Translations under genes and position numbers: made by a program | Notes under the pieces: model-generated | Seen by the model: only the letters and a program-made list of their open reading frames with translations | Told to the model about the DNA's origin: nothing | The model's database searches: none | Shown: piece by piece, positions 8,118-15,808 of the stretch | How the letters are laid out: each line of letters begins with the position of its first letter | Numbering within the stretch: position 1 is the stretch's first letter | Source of the DNA: Streptomyces sclerotialus | Lineage (GTDB): Bacteria; Actinomycetota; Actinomycetes; Streptomycetales; Streptomycetaceae | Assembly (NCBI GenBank): GCA_000719105.1 | Contig: JODX01000005.1 | Coordinates: 385,082 to 449,081 of the forward strand | Length of the DNA: 64,000 nt | Direction: 5' to 3'

Positions 8118-8993
8118 ATGAGCCGTCCGCCCACCTTCACCCCACCCCCCGGCGCCCGGGCCCACCGCCTCGGCACCGTGCGCGGGGAGTTCGCCGTGAT
8201 CGAGATGGCGGCGGCGGGCGTGGTCGAGAAGGGCACCGCCCTGCTGCTCCCCGGTTTCACCGGCAGCAAGGAGGACTTCATCGCCCTCCACCGGCCCCTC
8301 GCCGACGCCGGGTACCGCACCGTCGCCGTCGACGGCCGCGGCCAGTACGAGACCCCCGGCCCCCGGGACGACGAGTCCGCGTACGCCCAGTCGGAGCTGG
8401 CACGGGACGTACTCGCCCAGGTGGCGGCGGTCGGCACCGGTACGCCACTGCATCTCGTCGGCCACTCCCTCGGCGGTCAGATCGCCCGCGCCGCGGTCCT
8501 CCTCGACCCGGCGCCGTTCGCCTCGCTCACCCTGATGTCCTCGGGCCCGGCGCAGATCTCCGCCTCGCAGCAGCAGCGCGTGAAGCTGCTCCGTGACGCC
8601 CTGGCCGTGATGGACATGGCCGGGGTGTGGGACGCCATCCAGGCCATGGAGCCCCCCGAGGAGACCGACGCCGGCACCCTGGACGAGGGCCTGGACGAGC
8701 GCGCCGACCTCCGCCGTCGCTGGCTCGCGAACAGCCCGGCCCAGCTCGTCGCCACGGGCCGCGGGCTCTGCGCGGAACCGGACCGCGTCGCCGAGCTGGC
8801 CGCTCTCCGGCTCCCCGTCCACGTCCTGTCCGGCGAACGCGACGACACCTGGCCGGTGCCCCTCCTCGACGACATGGCCGTACGCCTCCGGGCGCACCGC
8901 ACCGTCATCGCAGGCGCCGAGCACTCCCCCAACACGGACCGGCCGGAGGCGACGGCCCGCGCCCTCGCCGGCTTCTGGGACCGACTGCCCTAG
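8118..8993 (+). CDS. Alpha/beta hydrolase
   Basis: 291 residues. The fold shows LLLPGFTGSKEDF (oxyanion region), the nucleophile elbow GHSLGG (Ser near residue 118), a likely acid in LSGERDDTWPVP and His in AGAEHSPNTDRP. This is a complete triad and normal length. No signal peptide is seen, so it is cytoplasmic. The ATG at 8118 has no evident Shine-Dalgarno box. It is convergent with the NYN gene, the two stops being separated by a short tandem repeat. The substrate is unknown. Confidence 0.87.
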   Translation: MSRPPTFTPPPGARAHRLGTVRGEFAVIEMAAAGVVEKGTALLLPGFTGSKEDFIALHRPLADAGYRTVAVDGRGQYETPGPRDDESAYAQSELARDVLAQVAAVGTGTPLHLVGHSLGGQIARAAVLLDPAPFASLTLMSSGPAQISASQQQRVKLLRDALAVMDMAGVWDAIQAMEPPEETDAGTLDEGLDERADLRRRWLANSPAQLVATGRGLCAEPDRVAELAALRLPVHVLSGERDDTWPVPLLDDMAVRLRAHRTVIAGAEHSPNTDRPEATARALAGFWDRLP

Positions 8994-9000
8994 TACCGGC

Positions 9001-9045
9001 CGGTCTGGTACCGACCGGTCTGGTACCGACCGGTCTGGTACCGAC
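9001..9045. repeat. 15-bp tandem repeat between convergent genes
   Basis: Three perfect copies of CGGTCTGGTACCGAC at 9001-9015, 9016-9030 and 9031-9045, with a degenerate half copy just before. It fills the whole gap between the hydrolase stop (8993) and the NYN stop (9049). CGGTC and GACCG flank GGTACC, so each unit with the next base is a dyad able to form a hairpin on either strand and may act as a two-way terminator. Confidence 0.85.
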
Positions 9046-9048
9046 CGC

Positions 9049-9945
9049 CTAGTACTGGGCTCGAAGGTGCTCCCAGAACCCGTCCCGCAACGCCCGCCGC
9101 AGGTCCGCCTGCCCCCGCAGCGAGTACTGCAGCAGCCCCTCGGCCTCGACCAGCAGGTCCTGGTCGACCGAACCGGGCAGATACGGGTGCCCGTGCAGCA
9201 GCTCCCCCAGCGCCTCCCGGCCCCGCGCCGCCAGCCACTTCGCCGCGATCTGCGCGCCCACGAAGCGCACATCCTCGCGCGTGGGCCGGGTGACGGCTCC
9301 GGCGTCGTACGAGGGGGCGGTCCGCCGGGAGACGTACGGCTTGAAGAAGTCGAGGTCGAGCGTCCGCTGGCTGTCGACCTCCCACAGCAGCGGTTCGGCC
9401 TGGTTGCGTCCCTCGGGCGCCTCGATGCCCCACAGGTGGACCCGCGCTCCGTACCCCTGCGCCGCCTCGACCGCCGACACCAGGTCCTCGTCACCGCCGA
9501 GGAGCGCCGCGTCACTGATCGCCCGGTGGCGGGCCAGCGACTCCAGGTCCGTACGGATCAGTGAGTCGACGCCCTTCTGCTGGTTGTTCGCGTTGAGGTT
9601 GCCGAGCCGTACCTTCACGTCGGGCAGTTCGGCGATCGACTGCTGTTCCGCCGTGTGGATACGGCGCCTCGCCCCGTCGTACCAGTACACCCGCAGCAGC
9701 CGGCTGTCCGCGAAGATCGTGCGCGCCCGGTCGATGAGCGCGTCGATGAGCCCCTCCGCGTCCAGGTCGAAGGACCGGCGGTCCTCCGTGCCGGCGACGA
9801 GCCGCCCCGCGGCCGCGTACAGGTACCCGGCATCGACGAAGATCGCATGGGTCGAGGGCGTCTTCGCCACCTCGGCGAGCACACGCTGCAGCAGCTCGTT
9901 CGTACGGTCGATGCGGGCGCCGAGCGCCGTGAGGTCGTCGTTCAT
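9049..9945 (-). CDS. NYN-domain (PIN-like) putative ribonuclease
   Basis: 298 residues. A short N-terminal coiled-coil-like stretch (LTALGARIDRTNELLQRVLAEV) leads into a NYN/DUF88 domain at about residues 33-185. The conserved acids are seen in AIFVDAGYLY, KGVDSLIRTDL and LLGGDEDLVSAVEAA. The family is PIN-like and expected to cut RNA with bound metal. The C-terminal 110 residues (REDVRFVGAQIAAKWLAARG...) look like an OST-HTH-like helical module. The ATG at 9945 fits the family start. No partner gene is adjacent. Confidence 0.85.
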   Translation of the reverse strand: MNDDLTALGARIDRTNELLQRVLAEVAKTPSTHAIFVDAGYLYAAAGRLVAGTEDRRSFDLDAEGLIDALIDRARTIFADSRLLRVYWYDGARRRIHTAEQQSIAELPDVKVRLGNLNANNQQKGVDSLIRTDLESLARHRAISDAALLGGDEDLVSAVEAAQGYGARVHLWGIEAPEGRNQAEPLLWEVDSQRTLDLDFFKPYVSRRTAPSYDAGAVTRPTREDVRFVGAQIAAKWLAARGREALGELLHGHPYLPGSVDQDLLVEAEGLLQYSLRGQADLRRALRDGFWEHLRAQY

Positions 9946-10049
9946 ATGGAGCCATTGTCTCGATGATCACGCTCCGAACACAACCGGTCCCCTTCAGTCC
10001 TGCCCACCGGCGGCGGTCACTCCTCGGGCCGGGTTCCGACCACGAACTT

Positions 10050-10083
10050 TTACCCGCAGGTAATTAGGTTCTCGAAAATTTTC
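10050..10083. promoter_or_regulatory. Palindromic, AT-rich operator-like region
   Basis: In the 264-base gap between the divergent NYN gene and the 50-residue gene, an unusually AT-rich stretch carries two dyads: TTACC-N4-GGTAA (10050-10063) and the perfect palindrome GAAAATTTTC (10074-10083). This is rare in such GC-rich DNA and suggests a regulator or nucleoid-protein site upstream of the small gene. Confidence 0.45.
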
Positions 10084-10209
10084 CTTAGCGTAGGGAATGT
10101 TCGTCACACGCTTCCCGTTGACTCCATCGGGAACACGGAGCACCAACGCTCCGTGCACGACCCGCCCAGTAGTCCTCATGAGGAGGATGACCAGACGAAG
10201 GGAGAGGCC

Positions 10210-10362
10210 ATGCGCTTCGAAATCATGCGACTCGACGACGTCGACGGCACGCCCGTGGACAGCACCGTCGTGGACGCCGCCTCCGTCAACCGGATCGTTC
10301 AGCAGGCCGCCGCCATCGGGCAGCGCCTGTGGATCCGCCCCGCCGACTCGACGGCCTCGTAG
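10210..10362 (+). CDS. 50-residue hypothetical protein
   Basis: MRFEIMRLDDVDGTPVDSTV...RLWIRPADSTAS. The ATG at 10210 is preceded by AAGGGAGAGG, an excellent ribosome site, while the longer in-frame reading has none. It has no Cys and no membrane segment. It forms a single-gene unit, with an operator-like region upstream and a 20-bp-stem terminator downstream. No function is recognised. Confidence 0.72.
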   Translation: MRFEIMRLDDVDGTPVDSTVVDAASVNRIVQQAAAIGQRLWIRPADSTAS

Positions 10363-10393
10363 GAAGGGCGCCTCGACGAGGGGCATGAGATTC

Positions 10394-10436
10394 CAGAGCC
10401 CCGTACGGCACCGACACGGTGCCGTACGGGGCTCTG
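10394..10436 (+). terminator. Very strong hairpin terminator
   Basis: A perfect 20-bp stem, 10394-10413 with 10417-10436, and a 3-base loop. It lies between the convergent 50-residue gene and MarC and can serve both. Confidence 0.9.
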
Positions 10437-10454
10437 CGCATGCCCGGAGCCCGG

Positions 10455-11060
10455 TCAGCTGCCCTGGATGACCTGCGTGACGCCGTTGATGATCTGCTGC
10501 ACGGCGATCGCGGACAGCATCATCCCCGCGAGCCGTGTCACCAGGACCACTCCGCCGTCCTTGATGACACGGATGATGAGCAGCGAGTAGCGCATGGTCA
10601 GCCACAGCACGACATGGATGGCCAGGATCGCGGCCCACACGGACACCTGCGTCGCCGCGCTGTCCGCCTTCTGCACAGCGAGGATCACCGACACGATCGC
10701 ACCGGGACCGGCGAGCAGCGGCATGCCGAGCGGCACGAGGGCGACGTTCACGTCCTTCGTCTGCTTGGGCTCGTCGGTCTTGCCGGTCAGCAGGTCGAGC
10801 GCGATCAGCAGGAGCAGCAGTCCGCCCGCGATCATCAGTGCGGGCACCGAGACATGCAGATAGGCCAGGATCTGGTGCCCGAGCAGACCGAAGACCGTGA
10901 TCACTCCGCCGGCCACGCAGACCGCCTGGAACGCCATCTGCTTCTGCACCTTGGCCGGGCGCCCGGCGGTGAGTGCGAGAAAGATCGGGGTGATCCCGGG
11001 GGGATCCATGATCACGAAGAGGGTGAGGAAGAGGGAGCCGAAAACGGCGACGTCGAACAC
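10455..11060 (-). CDS. MarC family integral membrane protein
   Basis: 201 residues from the GTG at 11060 (VFDVAVFGSLFLTLFVIMDPPG). Six hydrophobic helices and the family signature MDPPGITPIFLALT are seen; a second conserved loop is PLGMPLLAGPGAI. MarC proteins are inner-membrane proteins of unsettled function; the old link to multiple antibiotic resistance is not supported. An extension to 11168 is low-complexity and unlikely. The PHP gene lies upstream on the same strand, 291 bases away. That gap holds no gene. Confidence 0.88.
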   Translation of the reverse strand: MFDVAVFGSLFLTLFVIMDPPGITPIFLALTAGRPAKVQKQMAFQAVCVAGGVITVFGLLGHQILAYLHVSVPALMIAGGLLLLLIALDLLTGKTDEPKQTKDVNVALVPLGMPLLAGPGAIVSVILAVQKADSAATQVSVWAAILAIHVVLWLTMRYSLLIIRVIKDGGVVLVTRLAGMMLSAIAVQQIINGVTQVIQGS

Positions 11061-11351
11061 GGTGGTGCCTTGGTGAGGTGATGGGACAGGAGTGGAGGGA
11101 AGAGGAGAAGAGAGGGAAGAGGGAGCCGACCGACCGGCGGGCCGCACCTGCTCATGACTGATGCGCACACGTCACCGCACGGAGCATGTGTGTCCGGTGA
11201 CAGCGGACCGTCGGAGAAGTGAGCCCTCGCCGGAGCGAGCGGGAAGGAACGGGAACGAACGGAAGCCCGGAGGAAGTACCGGAGCGCCGGCGCCATGGCG
11301 GCGGTGGAGGTCGTCGGCCCGGGCCGTCACCCGACCGGCCGACGGCGCCGC

Positions 11352-12218
11352 TCAGCGAGCGGAGGTCCCCCCGGCCCCGGGCACGGGGAACGCCCCGGTC
11401 GCCCGCCGGGTGATCTCCCCGTACACCTCGGGGTCGGTCGTGTACTCGCCGAGCACACAGGTCTTGCGGCTGCCGTGGTAGTCCGAGGAGCCCGTGGTGA
11501 GCAGGCCCAGCTCCTTCGCGAGGCCCCGCAGCCGCGCCCGGGTCGCCGGGTCGTGGTCCATGTGGTCGACCTCGATGCCGTCCAGGCCGGCGGCGGCCAT
11601 CTCCGCGATCGCGGACTCCGGTACGGTGCGGCCCCGCTTGGAGGCGCCCGGGTGCGCGAAGACGGCGACGCCACCCGCGCCCTTGACGAGCCGTATCGCC
11701 TCGAAGGGGTCGGTCTCGTGCTTCTCGACGTAGGCCCGGCCGCCGTCGGCCAGCCAGTCGGCGGTGAAGGCGTCGCCCACGGTGGGCACGACGCCGAGCT
11801 CGACGAGGGCACTGGCGACGTGGGGCCGGCCCACGGAGCCGTCGCCGGCGATCCGGGCGACCTGCTCCCAGGTCACCGGGACGCCCAGCTCGTTCAGCTT
11901 GGCGATCATGCCCCGGGCGCGCGGCACCCGGTCGTCCCGTACCAGCTCGCGCTCGGCGAGCAGCGCGGGCTCCTCGGGGTCGAAGAGGTAGGCCAGCATG
12001 TGCATGCTGACGCCGTCGATGCGGCAGGAGAGTTCGGCGCCCGTGACGAGCGTGAGGTCCTCGGGCAGCGCGGCGATGGCCTCGGCGTACCCGCGGGTGG
12101 TGTCGTGGTCGGTGAGCGCGACGACGTCCAGGCCGGCGGCGGACGCGTTCCGCACCAGCTCGGCCGGGGTGTCCGTACCGTCGGAGGCCGTGGAGTGGCA
12201 GTGCAGATCGATACGCAC
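11352..12218 (-). CDS. PHP-domain metal-dependent phosphoesterase
   Basis: 288 residues. Metal-binding motifs of the PHP fold appear in order: MRIDLHCHSTASDG (HxH), VVALTDHDTTRG, TGAELSC, VFAHPGA and GSSDYHG. Related proteins hydrolyse 3',5'-nucleoside bisphosphates or short RNA (YciV/RnaAM-like), a plausible role here. The ATG at 12218 starts directly at the HxH motif as in the family. MarC follows on the same strand. Confidence 0.88.
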   Translation of the reverse strand: MRIDLHCHSTASDGTDTPAELVRNASAAGLDVVALTDHDTTRGYAEAIAALPEDLTLVTGAELSCRIDGVSMHMLAYLFDPEEPALLAERELVRDDRVPRARGMIAKLNELGVPVTWEQVARIAGDGSVGRPHVASALVELGVVPTVGDAFTADWLADGGRAYVEKHETDPFEAIRLVKGAGGVAVFAHPGASKRGRTVPESAIAEMAAAGLDGIEVDHMDHDPATRARLRGLAKELGLLTTGSSDYHGSRKTCVLGEYTTDPEVYGEITRRATGAFPVPGAGGTSAR

Positions 12219-12386
12219 GACACGGACTCCAGGCGACGCGGAACGGAAGCGGACCGGTCAAGGATAACCGGCGCCCAACGCCCTCCTGTCACAGCCGTAC
12301 CCGAGCTGCGCCCCCTACGACTTCCCTGTGAACCGTGAACCCACCGCGTCCGGCCTGCGGGGCGCGCACCGCCGGCCGGGGGACCG

Positions 12387-13028
12387 CTACGGCTCCAGGA
12401 TGCGCGGCGACAGCGCTCCGCACGGCAGCAGATCGACCTCCGCGCCCGCGTCCCGCAGGTCCGTCAGCACCAGTTCGTCGTACATGAGCATGCCGGACTG
12501 CTCGGGCCAGACGATCGCCCACAGCCACAGCCCGAGCGCCTCACCGGCGAAGACGGCACGGTCGTCCGGGGTGCCGGAGACATGCCAGAGCGGCGTGGGA
12601 CGGCCGGCGGCCAGGACCTTCGCCTGGGGCGGTTTCTCGACGTTCATGGAGGGGCCGGGGTCGGGGCCGTCGATACCCGCGTAGCGTGCGCCGAGGCCCA
12701 CGCCGAGTTCCTCCGCGATGAGCAGCAGCTCGCCGATGCCGCCGAGCGGTCCGGGACCCGAGCAGGCCACAGCGGTGGCCCGGCCGCCGCTGCGGTCGTC
12801 GCCCGCGAAGGCCGCGCCGGTGAACAGCCAGCCGACGGGCAGCGGCCACGGCATCCACACGGGCACCCGGGCGCGGTGCACCACGACGCCGAGGGCCTCG
12901 ACACTGGGCGGGATCACGGGCTGCAGCGGATGCACCGTCCCGTGCACATCGCACTGCCAGGAATCGGCGAAGAGGCCGGGAGCCCTGACCCGGCCACCAC
13001 ACTTCGGGCAACTGGGTTCGCCCCTCAT
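12387..13028 (-). CDS. Conserved Streptomyces protein with N-terminal zinc ribbon (DUF6758-like)
   Basis: 213 residues from the ATG at 13028 (MRGEPSCPKCGGRVRAPG). CPKC followed by WQCDVHG suggests a zinc ribbon. The rest has a hydrophobic but soluble-looking core (GPLGGIGELLLIAEELGVGLGARYAG). The TTG at 13037 is a less likely start. It is divergent from the MFS gene. The function is unknown; I recall this as a Streptomyces-specific family and the DUF number is from memory. Confidence 0.75.
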   Translation of the reverse strand: MRGEPSCPKCGGRVRAPGLFADSWQCDVHGTVHPLQPVIPPSVEALGVVVHRARVPVWMPWPLPVGWLFTGAAFAGDDRSGGRATAVACSGPGPLGGIGELLLIAEELGVGLGARYAGIDGPDPGPSMNVEKPPQAKVLAAGRPTPLWHVSGTPDDRAVFAGEALGLWLWAIVWPEQSGMLMYDELVLTDLRDAGAEVDLLPCGALSPRILEP

Positions 13029-13126
13029 AGGGCCCAACGGTCCTACCCGTGGTCCCTCCCGTCAAGGACGATCACCCGTCCGGACGGGCGCCGTCACCAT
13101 GGGGAGATAGGTGTATGTTGCATTAA

Positions 13127-13139
13127 TTAGCCAAGCTAA
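13127..13139. promoter_or_regulatory. Dyad operator upstream of the MFS gene
   Basis: TTAGC-CAA-GCTAA, an inverted repeat set in an AT-rich patch (TGCATTAATTAG...CTAACTTA) about 50 bases before the MFS start. Its size and base content suit a MarR- or TetR-type operator overlapping the promoter. No regulator gene is adjacent. Confidence 0.55.
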
Positions 13140-13189
13140 CTTATCCTGGGCACAGCACCGAACCATCCCTTCTCTCATGGAGGACAGCC

Positions 13190-14488
13190 ATGCGCGGCAA
13201 CGCGGAAGGCACCGGCGGACAGGCCGCCGGAACCGGAAAAACGGGGGACGATCCGTTCGACGCGGGGGCGGGCGGTGTGCTGCGGCAGCCGAAGGCCGTC
13301 TGGGCGACCGCCGGGGCGTCCGTCGTCGCCTTCATGGGCATCGGGCTCGTCGACCCGATCCTGCCGTCCATCGCCTCGGGCCTGGACGCCACAGCGAGCC
13401 AGGTCTCGCTGCTCTTCACCTCGTACTTCCTCATCACGGCCATCGCGATGCTGGTGACCGGCTTCGTCTCCAGCCGGATCGGCGGCCGCAAGACCCTGCT
13501 CCTCGGTCTGGCGCTCGTCGTGGTCTTCGCGGCACTGTCCGGTACGTCCGGATCGGTCGGCGAGCTGGTGGGCTTCCGCGCCGGATGGGGGCTCGGCAAC
13601 GCGCTCTTCGTCTCCACGGCCCTCGCGGTCATCGTCGGGGCCGCGGCCGGGGGCAGCGCGGCGGCCATCCTGCTGTACGAGTCCGCGCTCGGCCTCGGCA
13701 TGGCGTGCGGCCCGCTGCTGGGCGCCCTGCTCGGGGACGCGAGCTGGCGCTACCCCTTCTTCGGCACCGCGTTCCTGATGGCGGTCGGCTTCCTGTGCAT
13801 CACGGTGTTCCTGAAGGAGCAGCCGAAGCCCGCCCGCAAGACGTCGCTGCTGGACCCGGTCAAGGCGCTCGGCCACGGCGGCCTGGCCTCCGCGGCCGTC
13901 TCGGCGTTCTTCTACAACTACACGTTCTTCACCGTGCTGGCCTTCACGCCGTTCGTGCTGGACATGACGCCCTACCGGTCCGGCGCGGTGTTCTTCGCCT
14001 GGGGCGTGCTGCTCGCCGTCTTCTCGGTGCTCGTGGCGCCGCGCCTGCAGCGGCGGTTCGGCTCACTGAAGGTGCTCGGCGGTTCCCTGGTACTGCTCGC
14101 CGTGGACGTGCTCGTCCTCGGCTACGGCAACCACACCGCGGCGGTCGTCTGCACGATCCTGTCGGGCGCGTTCATCGGCGTGAACAACACCGTCTACACC
14201 GAGCTGGCGCTCGGCGTCTCGGACGCGCCGCGCCCGGTGGCGAGCGCCGGGTACAACTTCGTGCGGTGGTTCGCGGCCGCGGCCGCGCCGTACTTCGCCC
14301 CGAAGATCGAGGAGTGGACCGACGTCCACATCCCCTTCGTGGTCGCGGGGGTCACGGCCGTGGTGGGCGCCCTGGTCGTCCTCGTACGGCGGCGCGCGCT
14401 CCAACACGAAGCCGAGGAGCACCAGCCCCAGCACGCCACGGAGGACGGGGTCGCCGCCCTTCGCCCGGTGAGGCACCCAGTGAGGTGA
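13190..14488 (+). CDS. MFS transporter (putative drug exporter)
   Basis: 432 residues with about 12 membrane segments. The loop 2-3 motif appears as TGFVSSRIGGRKTLLLG, and the helix-5-type segment ESALGLGMACGPLLGALLG fits motif C of drug/H+ antiporters. The N-terminal 35 residues and the C-terminal 35 are hydrophilic. GGAGG lies 8 bases before the ATG at 13190. A dyad operator sits upstream, so it is probably inducible. The substrate is unknown. Confidence 0.88.
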   Translation: MRGNAEGTGGQAAGTGKTGDDPFDAGAGGVLRQPKAVWATAGASVVAFMGIGLVDPILPSIASGLDATASQVSLLFTSYFLITAIAMLVTGFVSSRIGGRKTLLLGLALVVVFAALSGTSGSVGELVGFRAGWGLGNALFVSTALAVIVGAAAGGSAAAILLYESALGLGMACGPLLGALLGDASWRYPFFGTAFLMAVGFLCITVFLKEQPKPARKTSLLDPVKALGHGGLASAAVSAFFYNYTFFTVLAFTPFVLDMTPYRSGAVFFAWGVLLAVFSVLVAPRLQRRFGSLKVLGGSLVLLAVDVLVLGYGNHTAAVVCTILSGAFIGVNNTVYTELALGVSDAPRPVASAGYNFVRWFAAAAAPYFAPKIEEWTDVHIPFVVAGVTAVVGALVVLVRRRALQHEAEEHQPQHATEDGVAALRPVRHPVR

Positions 14489-14496
14489 CGCCCGGT

Positions 14497-15084
14497 TCAG
14501 TCCAGCGGAACCGTCGTACGGGCCGTATCGCGCAGGTCCGTACCGTGCGTGAGCCAGCGCTCCTGGAGGGCCTGGGCGCCGTGCACCCGCTTCCAGGCGG
14601 CCTCGTTCGGGGTCATGGGGAGCAGGGGCAGGAACCGTACGGGATCGGCGGGCGCGTCCAGCTCCAGGTCCTCCACCAGGCCGCCGGACTCGGCCACCAG
14701 GACGGAGGTGAAGGGGGCGCCGGGCCACAGCGGCTCACCGACGTCGAGGGAGGCGCCGGGCGCCACCACCAGGCCCTCGACCTGCGGTGACGCGGCCAGC
14801 ACGGCGAGCGGGCGGAGCACCTTGTCGGTGTCGGCGCCGGTGCCGCGCCGTACGGTCAGCACCAGCTCGGCGCGCGGTCCCCGCTCCGGGTCGGCGAGCA
14901 TCGCGGTGGGGTCCGCCATGGGCTGCGCGGACATGCCGAGCGTGGCGTAGCGGACGAGGTCGTCCTCGGTGAAGCGCAGCACCTCGATGCGGTCCGTGCC
15001 GAGGAAGGTGACCGCGGCGCGCGCGTCCGGTTCGCCCAGCGCGCTGCGCAAACGGGCTTCCACCAAAGGAAGAACATCATCCAT
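14497..15084 (-). CDS. Suppressor-of-fused (Sufu) domain protein
   Basis: 195 residues, MDDVLPLVEARLRSALGE...TARTTVPLD. The Sufu-like domain shows in RAELVLTVRRGTG, SLDVGEPLWPGAPFTSVLV and FLPLLPMTPNEAAWKRVHGA. In bacteria this fold is common in polymorphic toxin immunity proteins but also occurs as a free-standing core protein, as here. The ATG at 15084 is preferred over a TTG at 15117. It is convergent with the MFS gene, 8 bases between stops. No toxin gene is nearby. Confidence 0.78.
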   Translation of the reverse strand: MDDVLPLVEARLRSALGEPDARAAVTFLGTDRIEVLRFTEDDLVRYATLGMSAQPMADPTAMLADPERGPRAELVLTVRRGTGADTDKVLRPLAVLAASPQVEGLVVAPGASLDVGEPLWPGAPFTSVLVAESGGLVEDLELDAPADPVRFLPLLPMTPNEAAWKRVHGAQALQERWLTHGTDLRDTARTTVPLD

Positions 15085-15808
15085 GCGCCGAGCATAGAAC
15101 TCGTCAGCAACGGGCAAAGCGAGAGCATTGACACTTCGGTCGGCTGATACTCTTGACCGCCGGTCGGGGCAGCATGCAGACGGCCACCGCCCAGGTCCTC
15201 GCGACCCTGGGAAGTCGCCCTCGAGCCCCGCCGTACTGAGTCTCCCCTGAGGGGCCTACGAGCCCTGGGGAGCGGATCGTCCCCCACGGGGGACCGGCCG
15301 GAGGAGGTGGGGTTGCCATGGATCGAAGTCGACCGTGCAGTACCACCCGCTCTTCCGGCTTCTGAGTACCGTCCCTCGGCTTCCGGGGCCTGTCACTCCG
15401 GTTCTGAGTTCCGTTGCTCCGGCCGTGGCCTTCGCTTCGTCGGCCGCCGCCTCCCGCACTCGCGTCACGTCGTAGGTCGTCGCGTCGCCGGTGCACGACG
15501 GAAGAGCACTTCGTTCCGCCCGATCGGACCGATCGATCCATCGGATCCCGCCGACCGGCCCGACGACCCGCCGGGTCCCGCGCCGATCACTGTGATCCAT
15601 TCGATGCACTCGTTCGATCCGTCCGATCCGTCTTGATCTGTGTCAAGCGAAGCCGCCACCGCGACGGTGCGGTGCTCCCCGCTTTGTGGACGTGCCAAAC
15701 CCCTTCCCGCGCCTTTGTTCCCGAGGGCCGGGAGATCTTCCGCAGGACGTCCCCATTCCGGGCAGTTCCAGCCGCCGCCGGAGGCCTTTCGTCGCGAAGG
15801 AGCCTGCC
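15085..15808 (+). other. Long gene-free region, probable leader of corA
   Basis: About 720 bases with no convincing gene; the small frames in it have mixed codon use. TTGACA at 15128-15133 is a good -35, though its -10 is unclear. Hairpins: CCCAGG/CCTGGG near 15190-15211, CTCCCC/GGGGAG near 15242-15272 and CCCCC/GGGGG near 15280-15293. Nine GATC sites crowd into 15520-15637. Magnesium channel genes often have regulatory leaders, but I could not match the M-box motifs here. Confidence 0.45.

Noticed and set aside
9001..9045. A CRISPR array
   Set aside because: Units are 15 bases and directly adjacent with no spacers, and there are no cas genes. No CRISPR-like array was seen anywhere in the window.
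6945..9515. A very long minus-strand frame opposite the helicase tail and next genes
   Set aside because: It is a shadow of the Ala/Arg-rich tail and of two real plus/minus genes; the product is low-complexity (VRRRG repeats) and crosses a terminator.
15256..15636. Small frames on both strands inside the corA leader
   Set aside because: They have mixed third-position GC, no ribosome site and repeat-like content, so they are not supported as genes.
15085..15808. An M-box magnesium riboswitch before corA
   Set aside because: I looked for the conserved GTTAGGTGAGGCTCCTA and AAAGCTCTACGA-type motifs and did not find them. The leader is kept only as unclassified.
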